Below, piece after piece: positions 32,589-41,755 of a stretch of 64,000 bases of DNA. The notes under the pieces are model-generated. The model did not search any database. It saw nothing but the letters and a program-made list of their open reading frames with translations, and was not told the DNA's origin. A program made the position numbers and the translations under genes. The stretch is taken from NCBI GenBank assembly GCA_963722495.1, contig CAVRND010000011.1, positions 310,001 to 374,000 on the forward strand, in the 5' to 3' direction. Source of the stretch: Hyphomicrobium_A sp963722495. Its GTDB lineage: Bacteria; Pseudomonadota; Alphaproteobacteria; Rhizobiales; Hyphomicrobiaceae. The number at the start of each line of letters is the position of its first letter. The stretch's first letter is position 1.

Positions 32589-34919
32589 TCAACGATGCAG
32601 CTTGTCGAGCGTGATGGGTAAATCGCGGACACGCGTGCCGGTCGCGTGGTAGACGGCATTGGCGATCGCCGCCGCCACGCCGACGATGCCGATTTCGCCC
32701 AGGCCTTTGATACCCAGCGGGTTGATGATCTTGTCGGGTTCGTCGACGAAGATCACCTCTATGTCATGCACATCGGCATTCACCGGCACGTGGTATTCGG
32801 CGATGTTGGCATTCATGATGCGGCCGAACCGATGATCGAACAGAGTCTCCTCGTGCAGCGCCATGCCGATGCCCCAAACCACGCTGCCCATGATCTGACT
32901 GTGGGCGGTCTTGGTATTCAGGATGCGTCCAGCGGCGACCGCGTTGACGACACGCGTGACGCGGATAATGCCGAGCTGTTCGTCGATCTTGACCTCGGCA
33001 AAAATTGCCGAGTGCGTATTCTGTGCGTGTTCTTCCTGCTTCTTGAACTTGTTCACTTTCTGCTTCTCGATGCGATCCACTTTGCCGGAGCGCAAAGCAT
33101 CGGCGATCGATACGCCCGCTCCGTCCGATGAGCGAGTGATCTTGCCATCGGTGAGGGTGACGTCATTCTCGCTCGCGTCCGCCAGGGGCGAATTCGGCAT
33201 CGCCTTGGCAAGCCGCAGCAGCGCGTTGCGAACCTCGACCGCCGTCCCCGCAATCGCGTTGCAAACGGAAGCGGCGATCCACGATCCGCCCTCGACGGGA
33301 CATTGGGGCAACGTGGAGTCGCCCAGCTTTACGGTGATGTTTTCGAGCGGCAGGCCGAGCACGTCGGCTGCCACCTGCGCCATGATGGTGTAGGTACCGG
33401 TCCCGATATCGGACGTCGCGCACGATACCTCGGCGTGGCCGGCGGTAAGAACAATACGCACGGCAGCCGGCATCTGCAGTGCTTCCCAAATTCCAGTGGC
33501 CATTCCCCAGCCGACCAGGTCGGTCCCATCGCGCATGGAGCGAGGTGCCGGAGTGCGTTTGGACCAGCCAAATGCCGCCGCGCCCTGGCTATAGCATTCA
33601 CGCAACTGCTTGCTCGTGTAGGGGAGGTCGTCGTTCTGATCGCGATCCGAATAGCACTTCAGGCGCAGTTCCAGCGGATCGAGGTTGAGCGCCACGGCGA
33701 GTTCGTCCATCGCGCACTCGAGGGCGTAGACGCCTGTCGCCGCCCCGGGCGCTCGCATGTCGGACGAGGTCGGCACATCGAGCCGTACCAGCTTGTGTGC
33801 GAACTTCGTATTGGGACACTTGTAAAGAAGGGCGCCCCATGCGGTGTCGTTGCGCGAGAACTCCTCGAACTGCGACGTCACCGAGATTGCCTCGTGCGTC
33901 ATGCCGTCGAGCGTGCCATCCGCCTTGGCACCTAGACCCAGATGCTCGATCGTCGCCGGACGATAGCCCAAGCTGTACATTTGCTGACGCGTAAGGACGA
34001 GCCGAACCGGCCTTTGCAGCGCCATGGCGCCGAGCACCGCCAGCACCACTTGATACTGCGGTCGAAGTCCTGAGCCGAAACCGCCGCCCATGAACGGCGA
34101 CATGACTCGAATATCGTCTGGCTTCTTGTTGAACACGTTGGCCAGATAGCGCTGCACGTTCTGAACGCCCTGCGTCTTATCGTACACCGTCAGCTTGCCA
34201 TCGCCCTCCCACACCGCTGTCGTCGCATACAGCTCCATCGGATTGTGGTGTTCAGTCGGAATGAAGTAGTCCGCCTCGTGGCGTACGGCGGCGGCCGCAA
34301 TTGCGGTCGCGGCATCGCCACGCGGCTTTTCCGGCTTTTCGACTGCGAAAGCAGTGCCGCGCTGCGCCTCGAGATCGGTGACGCTTGGCTCGATCTCATA
34401 CTCGATCTTTACAAGCGAGGCAGCGAAGCGCGCCGTATCCCAATCTTCCGCCAGCACGAGTGCGAGCGGCTGTCTGCTGAACAGGATCTTGTCGTCATAG
34501 AGCGGACGAAACGGCGATCCCTTCTCGGGCGCGGTATCGTCTTTCCACGCCTTATCGGCATCGGCCAGCGGAGGACGGTTTTGATGCGTTAGGACATCGA
34601 CCACGCCTTGGACTTGCAGCACGTCGCGCGTGTCGATCCGCACGATGCGGCCCTTCGCGATGGGCGACTCGACAACAAAGCCATAGGCGAGGTTGGGTAC
34701 GTTGAACTCGCCCGCATACTTTGCCGCGCCGGTCACCTTGGCGCGCCCGTCGATGCGTGAAGTTGCGGTGCCTATGTAGGGTCTCATCGAAGTTCTCGCT
34801 CCTTCTTCGAGCACGACAGCCTCAGCTTTCATTTCCCGTGCGGACACGGGGCCGCTGCGTCCGAGTGTTCCAAGAGCGGCAGCTCCCTGAAGCAGCCCGC
34901 GGCGGCTGATCCTAGGCAT
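32589..34919 (-). CDS. paoC: Aldehyde/xanthine oxidoreductase, molybdenum-binding subunit (PaoC-like)
   Basis: This large subunit of a three-subunit molybdenum hydroxylase (PaoABC/YagTSR type) is 776 aa and oxidises aldehydes or related compounds. SRIDGRAKVTGAAKYAGEF opens the first domain; GGGFGSGLRPQYQVVLAVLG and SDIGTGTYTIMAQVAADVLG are molybdopterin-site motifs. The catalytic Glu lies in IKGLGEIGIVGVAAAIANAV. Unusually, the N-terminus MPRISRRGLLQGAAALGTLG is a Tat-type signal on this subunit, whereas in E. coli it is on PaoA. The start is 1 bp after paoB. No chaperone gene (paoD/xdhC) is adjacent. Confidence 0.93.
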   Translation of the reverse strand: MPRISRRGLLQGAAALGTLGRSGPVSAREMKAEAVVLEEGARTSMRPYIGTATSRIDGRAKVTGAAKYAGEFNVPNLAYGFVVESPIAKGRIVRIDTRDVLQVQGVVDVLTHQNRPPLADADKAWKDDTAPEKGSPFRPLYDDKILFSRQPLALVLAEDWDTARFAASLVKIEYEIEPSVTDLEAQRGTAFAVEKPEKPRGDAATAIAAAAVRHEADYFIPTEHHNPMELYATTAVWEGDGKLTVYDKTQGVQNVQRYLANVFNKKPDDIRVMSPFMGGGFGSGLRPQYQVVLAVLGAMALQRPVRLVLTRQQMYSLGYRPATIEHLGLGAKADGTLDGMTHEAISVTSQFEEFSRNDTAWGALLYKCPNTKFAHKLVRLDVPTSSDMRAPGAATGVYALECAMDELAVALNLDPLELRLKCYSDRDQNDDLPYTSKQLRECYSQGAAAFGWSKRTPAPRSMRDGTDLVGWGMATGIWEALQMPAAVRIVLTAGHAEVSCATSDIGTGTYTIMAQVAADVLGLPLENITVKLGDSTLPQCPVEGGSWIAASVCNAIAGTAVEVRNALLRLAKAMPNSPLADASENDVTLTDGKITRSSDGAGVSIADALRSGKVDRIEKQKVNKFKKQEEHAQNTHSAIFAEVKIDEQLGIIRVTRVVNAVAAGRILNTKTAHSQIMGSVVWGIGMALHEETLFDHRFGRIMNANIAEYHVPVNADVHDIEVIFVDEPDKIINPLGIKGLGEIGIVGVAAAIANAVYHATGTRVRDLPITLDKLHR

Positions 34920-34920
34920 C

Positions 34921-35937
34921 TCACCGGACCTTCTTCACCGATTGCGACTGCGGCGTGCCCCGCGCCGCTTGCGTCAATGCGCGGACGATGCCGCGACGCG
35001 CTAAGTCGATCTTGAAGTTGTTGTGCCCGTATCCTCTCGCATCGCGCAGCAACAACTCAGCCGCCTTGGCGAATCTCTCCGCGGCGGCCGGTTGCCCACG
35101 AAGCGCCGCTTCGGCTTCCACGCTGCGCCAGGGCTTGTGCGCGACACCGCCCAGTGCCACGCGCGCCTCCTTAATCGTTTCGCCTTCGAGGTCGAGGGCG
35201 GCTGCAATCGAGACGAGCGCGAACGCGTACGAGAGCCGGTCGCGGATCTTGAGATACGTATAGTTCGCTGCGAACCCGTTCTTGGGTAGCTCGATTGCGG
35301 TGACGATCTCGTCTCGCCGCAAGTTGGTGTCCAGCTGCGGCGTGTCCCCGGGCAGCCGATGGAATTCGGCGAAGGGAATGGCTCGCGCGCCAGCCGGGCC
35401 CATGACGTGAACCTTGGCCTCGAGCGCAGCGAGCGCGACACACATGTCGGACGGATGTGTCGCGATGCACGCCTCGCTTGTCCCGAGTATCGCGTTGATA
35501 CGATTGACCCCCTTGATCGCCGAGCAGCCGCTGCCAGGCTCACGTTTGTTGCAGGGCGTAGCGGTGTCATAGAAATAGAAGCAGCGCGTGCGCTGCAGTA
35601 GGTTGCCGCCCGTCGACGCCATGTTGCGCAGCTGCTGCGAGGCACCCGCCAGGATCGCGCTGGCAAGTATGGGATAGCGTTCCTCGATCAGCGGGTGGTA
35701 GGCGAGGTCGGAGTTCGCAACGAGGGCGCCGATGCGCAGGCCGCCGTCGGGTGTTTCCTCGACCGACGTCAATGGCAGCCGCGAAACATCGATGAGCCGC
35801 GTCGGACGCTCGACGTCCCCTTTCATCAAATCAATGAGATTGGTGCCGCCAGCTATGAACTTCGCCGTCGGATCTGCAGCGATCTGCCGAACCGCATCGG
35901 CGACGTCGTTGGCGCGCGTGTACTCGAAATTTATCAT
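34921..35937 (-). CDS. paoB: Aldehyde/xanthine oxidoreductase, FAD-binding subunit (PaoB-like)
   Basis: The medium subunit, 338 aa, carries FAD and passes electrons from the Fe-S clusters to the acceptor. FIAGGTNLIDLMKGDVERPT is the FAD-binding start. AGASQQLRNMASTGGNLLQR is also typical. RCFYFYDTATPCNKREPGSG and the following Cys resemble the cysteine-rich insertion that binds an extra [4Fe-4S] cluster in PaoB. The CO_deh_flav_C domain follows (VALGGVAHKPWRSVEAEAAL). It overlaps paoA by 4 bp and abuts paoC. Confidence 0.94.
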   Translation of the reverse strand: MINFEYTRANDVADAVRQIAADPTAKFIAGGTNLIDLMKGDVERPTRLIDVSRLPLTSVEETPDGGLRIGALVANSDLAYHPLIEERYPILASAILAGASQQLRNMASTGGNLLQRTRCFYFYDTATPCNKREPGSGCSAIKGVNRINAILGTSEACIATHPSDMCVALAALEAKVHVMGPAGARAIPFAEFHRLPGDTPQLDTNLRRDEIVTAIELPKNGFAANYTYLKIRDRLSYAFALVSIAAALDLEGETIKEARVALGGVAHKPWRSVEAEAALRGQPAAAERFAKAAELLLRDARGYGHNNFKIDLARRGIVRALTQAARGTPQSQSVKKVR

Positions 35938-36455
35938 GACTTTACGCCTCCGCCCGTCATCGCCTGCTGGATCGCCGCCACGATGTTCGGGTAGGCGCCA
36001 CAGCGGCAGATGTTCCCGCTCATGAGCTCGCGGATCTCATCGGCTGTGTTCGCCTTCCCCTCTGCGATGAGCCCGACGGCCGAGCAAATCTGTCCGGGGG
36101 TGCAGTATCCGCATTGGAAGGCGTCGTGATCGATGAACGCCTGCTGCAATGGATGCAGCGCGCCATCCTTCGCCAGTCCCTCGATGGTCGTTACCTTCGC
36201 CCCATCCTTCATCACGGCGAGGGTGAGACAGGAGTTGATGCGGCGGCCGTCGACCAGCACCGTACAGGCGCCGCACTGTCCGTGGTCGCAGCCCTTCTTG
36301 GTGCCGGTCAGGTCAAGATGATCGCGTAGAGCATCGAGCAAGGTCGTCCACGGGGCGACTTCGAACCTGCGTTCGGCGCCGTTGATGCTCAACGCGATGG
36401 GTATTTTGGCAGGTGCCTCGATCGTGGGCTGCGGTTGCTTTTGAGCTCGTGCCAT
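35934..36455 (-). CDS. paoA: Aldehyde/xanthine oxidoreductase, 2Fe-2S subunit (PaoA-like)
   Basis: The small subunit, 173 aa, carries two [2Fe-2S] clusters. The plant-type cluster motif is KKGCDHGQCGACTVLVDG with INSCLTLAV; the second is FQCGYCTPGQICS with SGNICRCGAYPNIVAAI. The start at 36455 (MARAQKQPQ) lacks a Tat signal, unlike E. coli PaoA; an upstream in-frame extension does not supply an RR motif either. It is first in the operon paoA-paoB-paoC and overlaps paoB by 4 bp. Confidence 0.94.
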   Translation of the reverse strand: MARAQKQPQPTIEAPAKIPIALSINGAERRFEVAPWTTLLDALRDHLDLTGTKKGCDHGQCGACTVLVDGRRINSCLTLAVMKDGAKVTTIEGLAKDGALHPLQQAFIDHDAFQCGYCTPGQICSAVGLIAEGKANTADEIRELMSGNICRCGAYPNIVAAIQQAMTGGGVKS

Positions 36456-36873
36456 ATGGCCTCCGCATGTAGCGCGGCACCCCACGAAGAAATCTGCCGC
36501 TAGTCCTGAGATGCGATTCGCTGCTGGATGGCCCAAGTGCGGTCTAAGCCTGGCGCCACCCCATGCAATGGCGATACCCAACGGATTGTTCCGGTGGCAG
36601 ACTAAACGACCCGTTATGCAGACCGACAGAACTTGAGCGACGCAAGGTCTTCGCCGTCAGCGTACGGTTTGCGGGTTGATCCAGCCGTCGCATGAATTCG
36701 CTTACTAATCAGTCACTTACGGGATGTTGGTATATTGAGAGAAGGTAGACCTCACGTAATCGCAAGGGAGGGGCGCTGCGGCCCCAGATGGACAGCGCTT
36801 TTTCGCTCCGCGTCCGCATGATAGCCTAGCGGGCAAATCGCTGAGCCACACTGCTCAATCGCCGGAGGCCACT
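36456..36873. other. Intergenic region, 418 bp
   Basis: This is the divergent control region between paoA (minus) and the exported protein gene at 36874 (plus). No ORF, clear promoter or strong hairpin was found. It is less GC-rich around 36690-36745 than its surroundings, which would suit promoters. Confidence 0.4.
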
Positions 36874-37456
36874 ATGACCCGGACAATTCTCGGCATCACC
36901 ACAGGTCTTTTCGCCGCCGCGGCGTTCTTCGTCCCCGCAGCCGAAGCCTGCATTTCGTGCGAATACGTCCCGTCTGTCGTCCATAGCGTTCCCTCGAAGT
37001 CCTATGGCCATGAACGCAGCGCACCGCGGCGCGCGCGCGAGGTGTTCCGCGAGTTGCGCGCCAAGAAGAAGTCGCGCGTGACCGAGACGAAGCCTTCCAA
37101 GGTGGAGAAGGTTCAAAAGGCCGACAAGCCGGAGAAGGTGGAGAAAGTTCAGAAGGCTGAGAAGGTTGAGAAGGCGACGCCGGCTGCCGGTCAACGCCCA
37201 GGTCGAGAACTCATCGTTCGCTCTGGCGACGGCTGCTCACGACAGCATGCCGGCCAAGACCGTAGCGCCGAGCGACCGTGGCAGCGAGCATTCGACCATC
37301 GCCACCGCAGCCGTCGCCGACAAAGCAACAGGCTCCGTCAAGGCGGCGAACGCCGACGATACCGTCACGAGCGTGACGCCGGGATCGAACACCGTGACTT
37401 GCTCGCGCTATTTCCCCACCGTGGGCCAGACGCTGAGCGTTCCCTGCGAGCACTAG
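36874..37456 (+). CDS. Exported Lys/Glu-rich repeat protein, frameshifted near 37180
   Basis: No known family. The signal peptide MTRTILGITTGLFAAAAFFV is followed by a Cys pair (EACISCEY), a basic region (RSAPRRAREVFRELRAKKKS), and two 12-residue repeats of the type KVEKVQKADKPE (37099-37134, 37135-37170). The first frame then loses sense. The +1 frame continues NAQVENSSFALATAAHDS and ends NTVTCSRYFPTVGQTLSVPC. One extra base near 37180 would restore about 193 aa. The charged repeat suggests an extended periplasmic linker. Confidence 0.72.
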
Positions 37457-37462
37457 CCGTCG

Positions 37463-38576
37463 TCAGCCGCGCTCCAGCCAGCATGTGATGTCGAGGTCGC
37501 TGACCTCGGCCTCGAAGTCGCCGAGCGCGAACAGCCCAAAGCAGGGCGCCGCGCCGGGGGGCGGCCCTTCGCCGGCCGCGAGGCGCTTGGCGAGGATTAC
37601 CGATGCGATCGCCGGCACGTATGGCCCATCGCCGCTGCGCGCGATGAGGTTCCAGGTGCGTGTGCGCATGATGCCGCCATGGTCGCGGCCGACGACCCGC
37701 ACGAACATGCCGCCGCTATCGCTGCCGAGTGCCGACAGCCGCCGCTTCAATGCGAGCATGGGGGCTGCGAGGGGCCTCAAGTCACGCACGAGGCCCGCGC
37801 GTGCCAGCCACGATGCCGCCCACAGGCCGAGATGAAACATGCCGACCTCGAGCCCGGCAGCGAAGCGCACTGTCGCAAGCTGCGGATAGTGCTGCGGCAG
37901 TAGATCGAGGTCCGGAACATCGACGGCGCCCATCCAGCGATATCCGATCTCCGGGAAGCGGTGGCGGTGCAGGCCCTGCCATCCGTACAGCGTGGCGCCT
38001 CGACCGCCCTGACGCGTGAGCAGCGGCTTGCCTGCCTGCCCGATGATCGAAGCCGCCGTAGCAACGCCGGGATCGAAACTATTGCCCGGCGAAATGCCGA
38101 TGTGCACCTCGGTCAGCTGCTCCAGATCTTCGGCCATGTGCCGCACGGCGGCCGACGATAGTCCCGGCACCGAGCTGGCGCCGCTGATAACACTGACGCC
38201 GGCCGCGCGCGCCTCGCCATCGAGCATGCCGATGCCGGTGACGAAGGCGCGTGCGTCGGCGAGGTCGACGTAGTGACAGCCAGCGGCAATGCAGGCGCGC
38301 GCTAGAGCGTAGTCCTGCTGCTGGAACGGTCCCGGAGGCGTTGATCACCACCTTCGGCGCCAGCGCGCGTAGCTCGTCGGCGGTGACGCGCATGGCGTCG
38401 ATCCGCGCATGCGCGATGTGGGCGCGGGCCGTTCGGGCCAACGCTTCGGCGTGCGCGCGTGCCTTGTCGGCGGAGCGTCCTGCAATGACGATTTCGAGGT
38501 TTGCCTCGCGCCCCAATCGCTCAGCGGCGCGCGCGCCAAAAGCGCCGTAGCCGCCGACGATGAGGATGCGCGCCAC
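37463..38576 (-). CDS. Saccharopine dehydrogenase-like reductase, frameshifted near 38332
   Basis: This NAD(P)-binding protein is related to saccharopine dehydrogenase. The first frame begins MARILIVGGYGAFGARAAER (Rossmann GxGxxG-like) and reaches KVVINASG. In that frame the rest is nonsense, but the +1 frame gives GPFQQQDYALARACIAAGCH and YVDLADARAFVTG, joining to MLDGEARAAGVSVISGASSV and the C-terminal domain. One extra base near 38332 (in a GGG run) explains it. The reconstructed length of about 370 aa is typical. Its substrate is unknown; many such proteins are annotated only by fold. Confidence 0.88.
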
Positions 38577-38594
38577 GGCGCCGTGCCGACAGCG

Positions 38595-39182
38595 TTAGGC
38601 GTGCGTCTTGCCGCCGGCTTTGGCGGGAGCGGCTACGGGCGGAGCCGCGGCCGGCTCGGCGGCAGCGTGCGCGCCGACTGAGATGCGGTCGGACAGCGCG
38701 AGTAGGACGCTCGAGACGACGAACACCACGTGGATGATCACCAGCCAGAACAGGTCGCGGTCCGACACAGTCGTGATGGACATGAACTGCTTTAAAAGCT
38801 GGATCGCGGAAATGGCGACGATCGAGCCCAGCAGCTTGATCTTCAGCGCGGTGAAATCGATTGTGCCCATCCATTCGGGCCAATCCTTATGCCGGCTGTG
38901 GTCGATCTTGGAGACGAAGTTCTCGTAGCCCGAAAAGATCACGATCACGATCAGCGATCCGGTGAGCGACAGATCGACCAGAGCCAGGAGGCCGAGGATC
39001 ACCTGCAATTCCGTCGCCGTGAACGCCGTCTCGGCGATGTGCACCAGCTCGAACAGGAACTTGATCAGCAGCACGATTAGCGACAGCGCCAAGCCGAGAT
39101 AGAATGGCGCAAGTATCCAGCGGCTGGCGAAGATTGCTGTTTCGATCAGGCGTTCGGTTTGCCGGGGGATGGAGCGCAACAT
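38595..39182 (-). CDS. UPF0114 family membrane protein
   Basis: This is a 195-aa integral membrane protein of the YqhA/UPF0114 family. The start at 39182 (MLRSIPRQTERLIETAIFAS) matches the family N-terminus. Transmembrane segments are at APFYLGLALSLIVLLIKFLF, LGLLALVDLSLTGSLIVIVI and a later LLGSIVAISAIQLLKQFM, plus DLFWLVIIHVVFVVSSVLLA. The conserved SGYENFVSKID and WPEWMGTIDFTALKIKLLGS are present. An Ala/Pro-rich cytoplasmic tail ends the protein. Function is not established. Confidence 0.93.
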   Translation of the reverse strand: MLRSIPRQTERLIETAIFASRWILAPFYLGLALSLIVLLIKFLFELVHIAETAFTATELQVILGLLALVDLSLTGSLIVIVIFSGYENFVSKIDHSRHKDWPEWMGTIDFTALKIKLLGSIVAISAIQLLKQFMSITTVSDRDLFWLVIIHVVFVVSSVLLALSDRISVGAHAAAEPAAAPPVAAPAKAGGKTHA

Positions 39183-39302
39183 TTCGATGACCCGCTGATT
39201 GTCGATGACTGCAGCGTGTATCGCATGCACGCCAAAGCGTCCGCAAGCAATTGGGCCCGGAGCATATTTGCTGCCGGGCCCATTGCAATCTTTGTAGTGG
39301 GA

Positions 39303-40661
39303 CTATTCGTAGCGGGAGAGGCGCACTTCGCGCCACTCTTCGTGACGGCTCGCGGACACATCGCGATAGCCGCGCACTTCGCCGCGCTCGCGATACTCGC
39401 TATAGCGGCGTTTGCTGCTCTTGCTCTTCTTGGCGCTCTTCTTCTTTTTCGGAGCCCGCGCCTTTTCGCGATCGGGCTCCTCGATCTTCAGCGAGGCCTT
39501 GTGCGCCACTTGCTCTCGTAGCGAGGCGTAGCGACGGCAGCTCGGCATAGCCAGCGAGCAGGGCAGCGGACGCGTCAGTGTCGCGCTGACGCCGGGGCGC
39601 TGCGTCTGCGGCGCCACCTGTTGCTCGAAGTTCTCGCCCAGCTTGTTGACGATCATGGCGGCCGCGGCCGGACCACCGAGGTAGGACGCCGGGCCACCCA
39701 GGAAGGAGGATCCGCCGCCGCCGAGCGACGCGGTCTTGATCTCCGACGTCTGCTGCTGCGGCACGGGCTGCTCGGCGACCTTCTTGTTGATGTTCGAAAG
39801 GTCGGCGATCAGCTGTTCCGTCTCGGGGCAAACTTGGATTGGGCCGGGGTTGACGCCCTCGAGCCGGCTCGCAGACGAGAATTCGTAGCGCGTGCCGCAT
39901 ACACTGACACGCGGCGGGCGGCCGGTGCGCTCGAAGAGGTCATTGCCCTCTTTCAGATTGCGCCAGAAGCCGTTCCAGCGCGGCATGTCGTACTTGGCGA
40001 AGTTCGCCTCCGTCATGCGGAATGGAAACACGTGCACGGGAATGTTCGGCTGGCCGGCGTCGAGCGCGTTGGTGGCTAGCTTGTAGACCTCGAGGCTGAC
40101 CGCGTTCGTCATAGCGAAGCAGCCGATTGAAGCGCATCCGCCGTGAATGAGAATGTGCGAGCCCGAGCGCACATTCACTTGATCGAACGCATTCGGATAG
40201 CCGACGTTGAGCGACTGCGGCCAGCGCGTTCCAGAATGGATGCTCTGCTCCATGGTGACGTTGTAAAAGCCCTCGGGGGCCTGCTTGTCACCTTCCCGCA
40301 GCTTCGGGCCCAGCGTTCCCGACCAGTAGCAGATCGGGTACGTGGCAAAGAGGGCATAGTTGCCGTTCTCGTCGCCGGTCCAGACCTCCATTTCGGATTC
40401 GGCCTTGAACACGCGAATGAGTATCGGCGCGTCCTTCATGACGCCCTTTTCGGCAAGCCGATCATCGAGGCGCTTCAGATCCGGCGTCCCGGGAAGGGGC
40501 AATTTGCCGTCCGAATTGGCACGCTTGCGCTCCATGCGGACCGCAGTGATTTCTTCGATATCGAGGGCGAATGCTGGCGCGGTCCCGACCTGTCCTAGGA
40601 TGGCGACAGCGGCACACGCGGTGAGAGCGGTGTGCCTGATTTGGGTGGCTGTTTTCCTCAT
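39303..40661 (-). CDS. L,D-transpeptidase (YkuD/YafK type), exported, with basic C-tail
   Basis: This is the first-listed and last-transcribed of three consecutive L,D-transpeptidase paralogues. The start at 40661 gives MRKTATQIRHTALTACAAVA and a cleavable signal ending near AFA. The catalytic motif is ILIHGGCASIGCFAMTNAV with His173 and Cys181. FATYPICYWSGTLGPKLREG and DKQAPEGFYNV are conserved in all three. A Gly/Ser region and a Lys/Arg-rich tail (APKKKKSAKKSKSSKRRYSE) follow, which could bind peptidoglycan or teichoic-like polymers. Such enzymes form 3-3 cross-links or attach proteins to the wall. Confidence 0.93.
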   Translation of the reverse strand: MRKTATQIRHTALTACAAVAILGQVGTAPAFALDIEEITAVRMERKRANSDGKLPLPGTPDLKRLDDRLAEKGVMKDAPILIRVFKAESEMEVWTGDENGNYALFATYPICYWSGTLGPKLREGDKQAPEGFYNVTMEQSIHSGTRWPQSLNVGYPNAFDQVNVRSGSHILIHGGCASIGCFAMTNAVSLEVYKLATNALDAGQPNIPVHVFPFRMTEANFAKYDMPRWNGFWRNLKEGNDLFERTGRPPRVSVCGTRYEFSSASRLEGVNPGPIQVCPETEQLIADLSNINKKVAEQPVPQQQTSEIKTASLGGGGSSFLGGPASYLGGPAAAAMIVNKLGENFEQQVAPQTQRPGVSATLTRPLPCSLAMPSCRRYASLREQVAHKASLKIEEPDREKARAPKKKKSAKKSKSSKRRYSEYRERGEVRGYRDVSASRHEEWREVRLSRYE

Positions 40662-40821
40662 GCCGTCGCTTCTGCACGACACGTGCCATCGGTCGGACGA
40701 CCTGACAGCACGCGACGGACGCGAATTGTTTCGGATGATGTCAGCATGTTGAACTCTCTTACTTCTTCTGCTGGCCAAGCTCTGGCAGTTGGAAAAATGA
40801 GCAGCGAATGTCAACTGCGAC

Positions 40822-41673
40822 TCACGTCGCAGGGCAGCTCACATCGATGGGCGCGCTACCGTCGCTAACCCCCGTTGCCGGCCGAAATGTGTAGCGTCCA
40901 CCGCATACACTCACCACCGGCGGGACATGATCGCGCTCAAAGGCATCATGTCCGGTCTTCAATTGCCGCCAAAACCCTATGTCAGAATTTGCGGCGTGGC
41001 GTGACATATTTGCCTCCGTCATACGGAACGGAAACACCTGAACCTGAACGCGTTTTTGGCCTGCACCGAGTGCGGCCGTCAACAGCGACCAGACTTCATC
41101 AATAACACCGTCGGTCATCGCATAGCAGCCAATGGAGCGGCAATCGCCGTGCACCATAAGCAGCGAGCCGGTGCGACCATGTGCGCGGTCGAACGTGTTC
41201 GGAAAGCCGAGATTGAACGAGCGATGGTATTGGCTGTTTGGATTGAGCTGGGAAGAATCGACCGTATAGAATCCCTCCGGCGCCTGGCGGTCTCCCTGTT
41301 TCATTTTAGGACCCAGTTTCCCGGACCACATGCAGATCGGGTAGGTCGCGAAACGCTCGAATTTTCCGTCGCGCTTCATCCACATCTCCAACTCAAACTC
41401 TCGTTTGAAAATGCGGATGAAAATGGGCGCGCCGAGTTGCAGGTTCTGGCTCGCAAGCCGGGCGGGTAGTTGTTTCGTATCGGGCGTGCCGGGCAGCGTT
41501 TCGCCGGCCGAATAGGCAGCCCAATTGCGCGCCTTAGCGGCGTAAATCATCTCATCTTCGATGAGGGCGTAGATTTGTGGCCAAAAGAAGTAACCGATAC
41601 CGGCGGTTACGGCGGCAAGCGCTCCGAGAAGGGTAAGCGCTGCTGTCCAGCGGCGTCTGCGGCGGGCAACCAT
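40822..41673 (-). CDS. L,D-transpeptidase (YkuD/YafK type), membrane-anchored
   Basis: This is the second paralogue, 283 aa. The start at 41673 gives MVARRRRRWTAALTLLGALA followed by AVTAGIGYFFWP, an uncleaved N-terminal membrane anchor after a strongly basic segment. The catalytic motif is LLMVHGDCRSIGCYAMTDGV with His175 and Cys183. Shared segments are FATYPICMWSGKLGPKMKQG and VFPFRMTEANMSRHAANSDI. It has no C-terminal basic tail. It is separated by 82 bp from the lipoprotein copy upstream and by 160 bp from the exported copy. Confidence 0.93.
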   Translation of the reverse strand: MVARRRRRWTAALTLLGALAAVTAGIGYFFWPQIYALIEDEMIYAAKARNWAAYSAGETLPGTPDTKQLPARLASQNLQLGAPIFIRIFKREFELEMWMKRDGKFERFATYPICMWSGKLGPKMKQGDRQAPEGFYTVDSSQLNPNSQYHRSFNLGFPNTFDRAHGRTGSLLMVHGDCRSIGCYAMTDGVIDEVWSLLTAALGAGQKRVQVQVFPFRMTEANMSRHAANSDIGFWRQLKTGHDAFERDHVPPVVSVCGGRYTFRPATGVSDGSAPIDVSCPAT

Positions 41674-41755
41674 CACCGGACCATGCCGGTCTTTTGCGAC
41701 GCGCGCAACGCCGCTCCGTGGGCGCATCGTCGCGCTTCCGGGAGTCGAAGCATGA

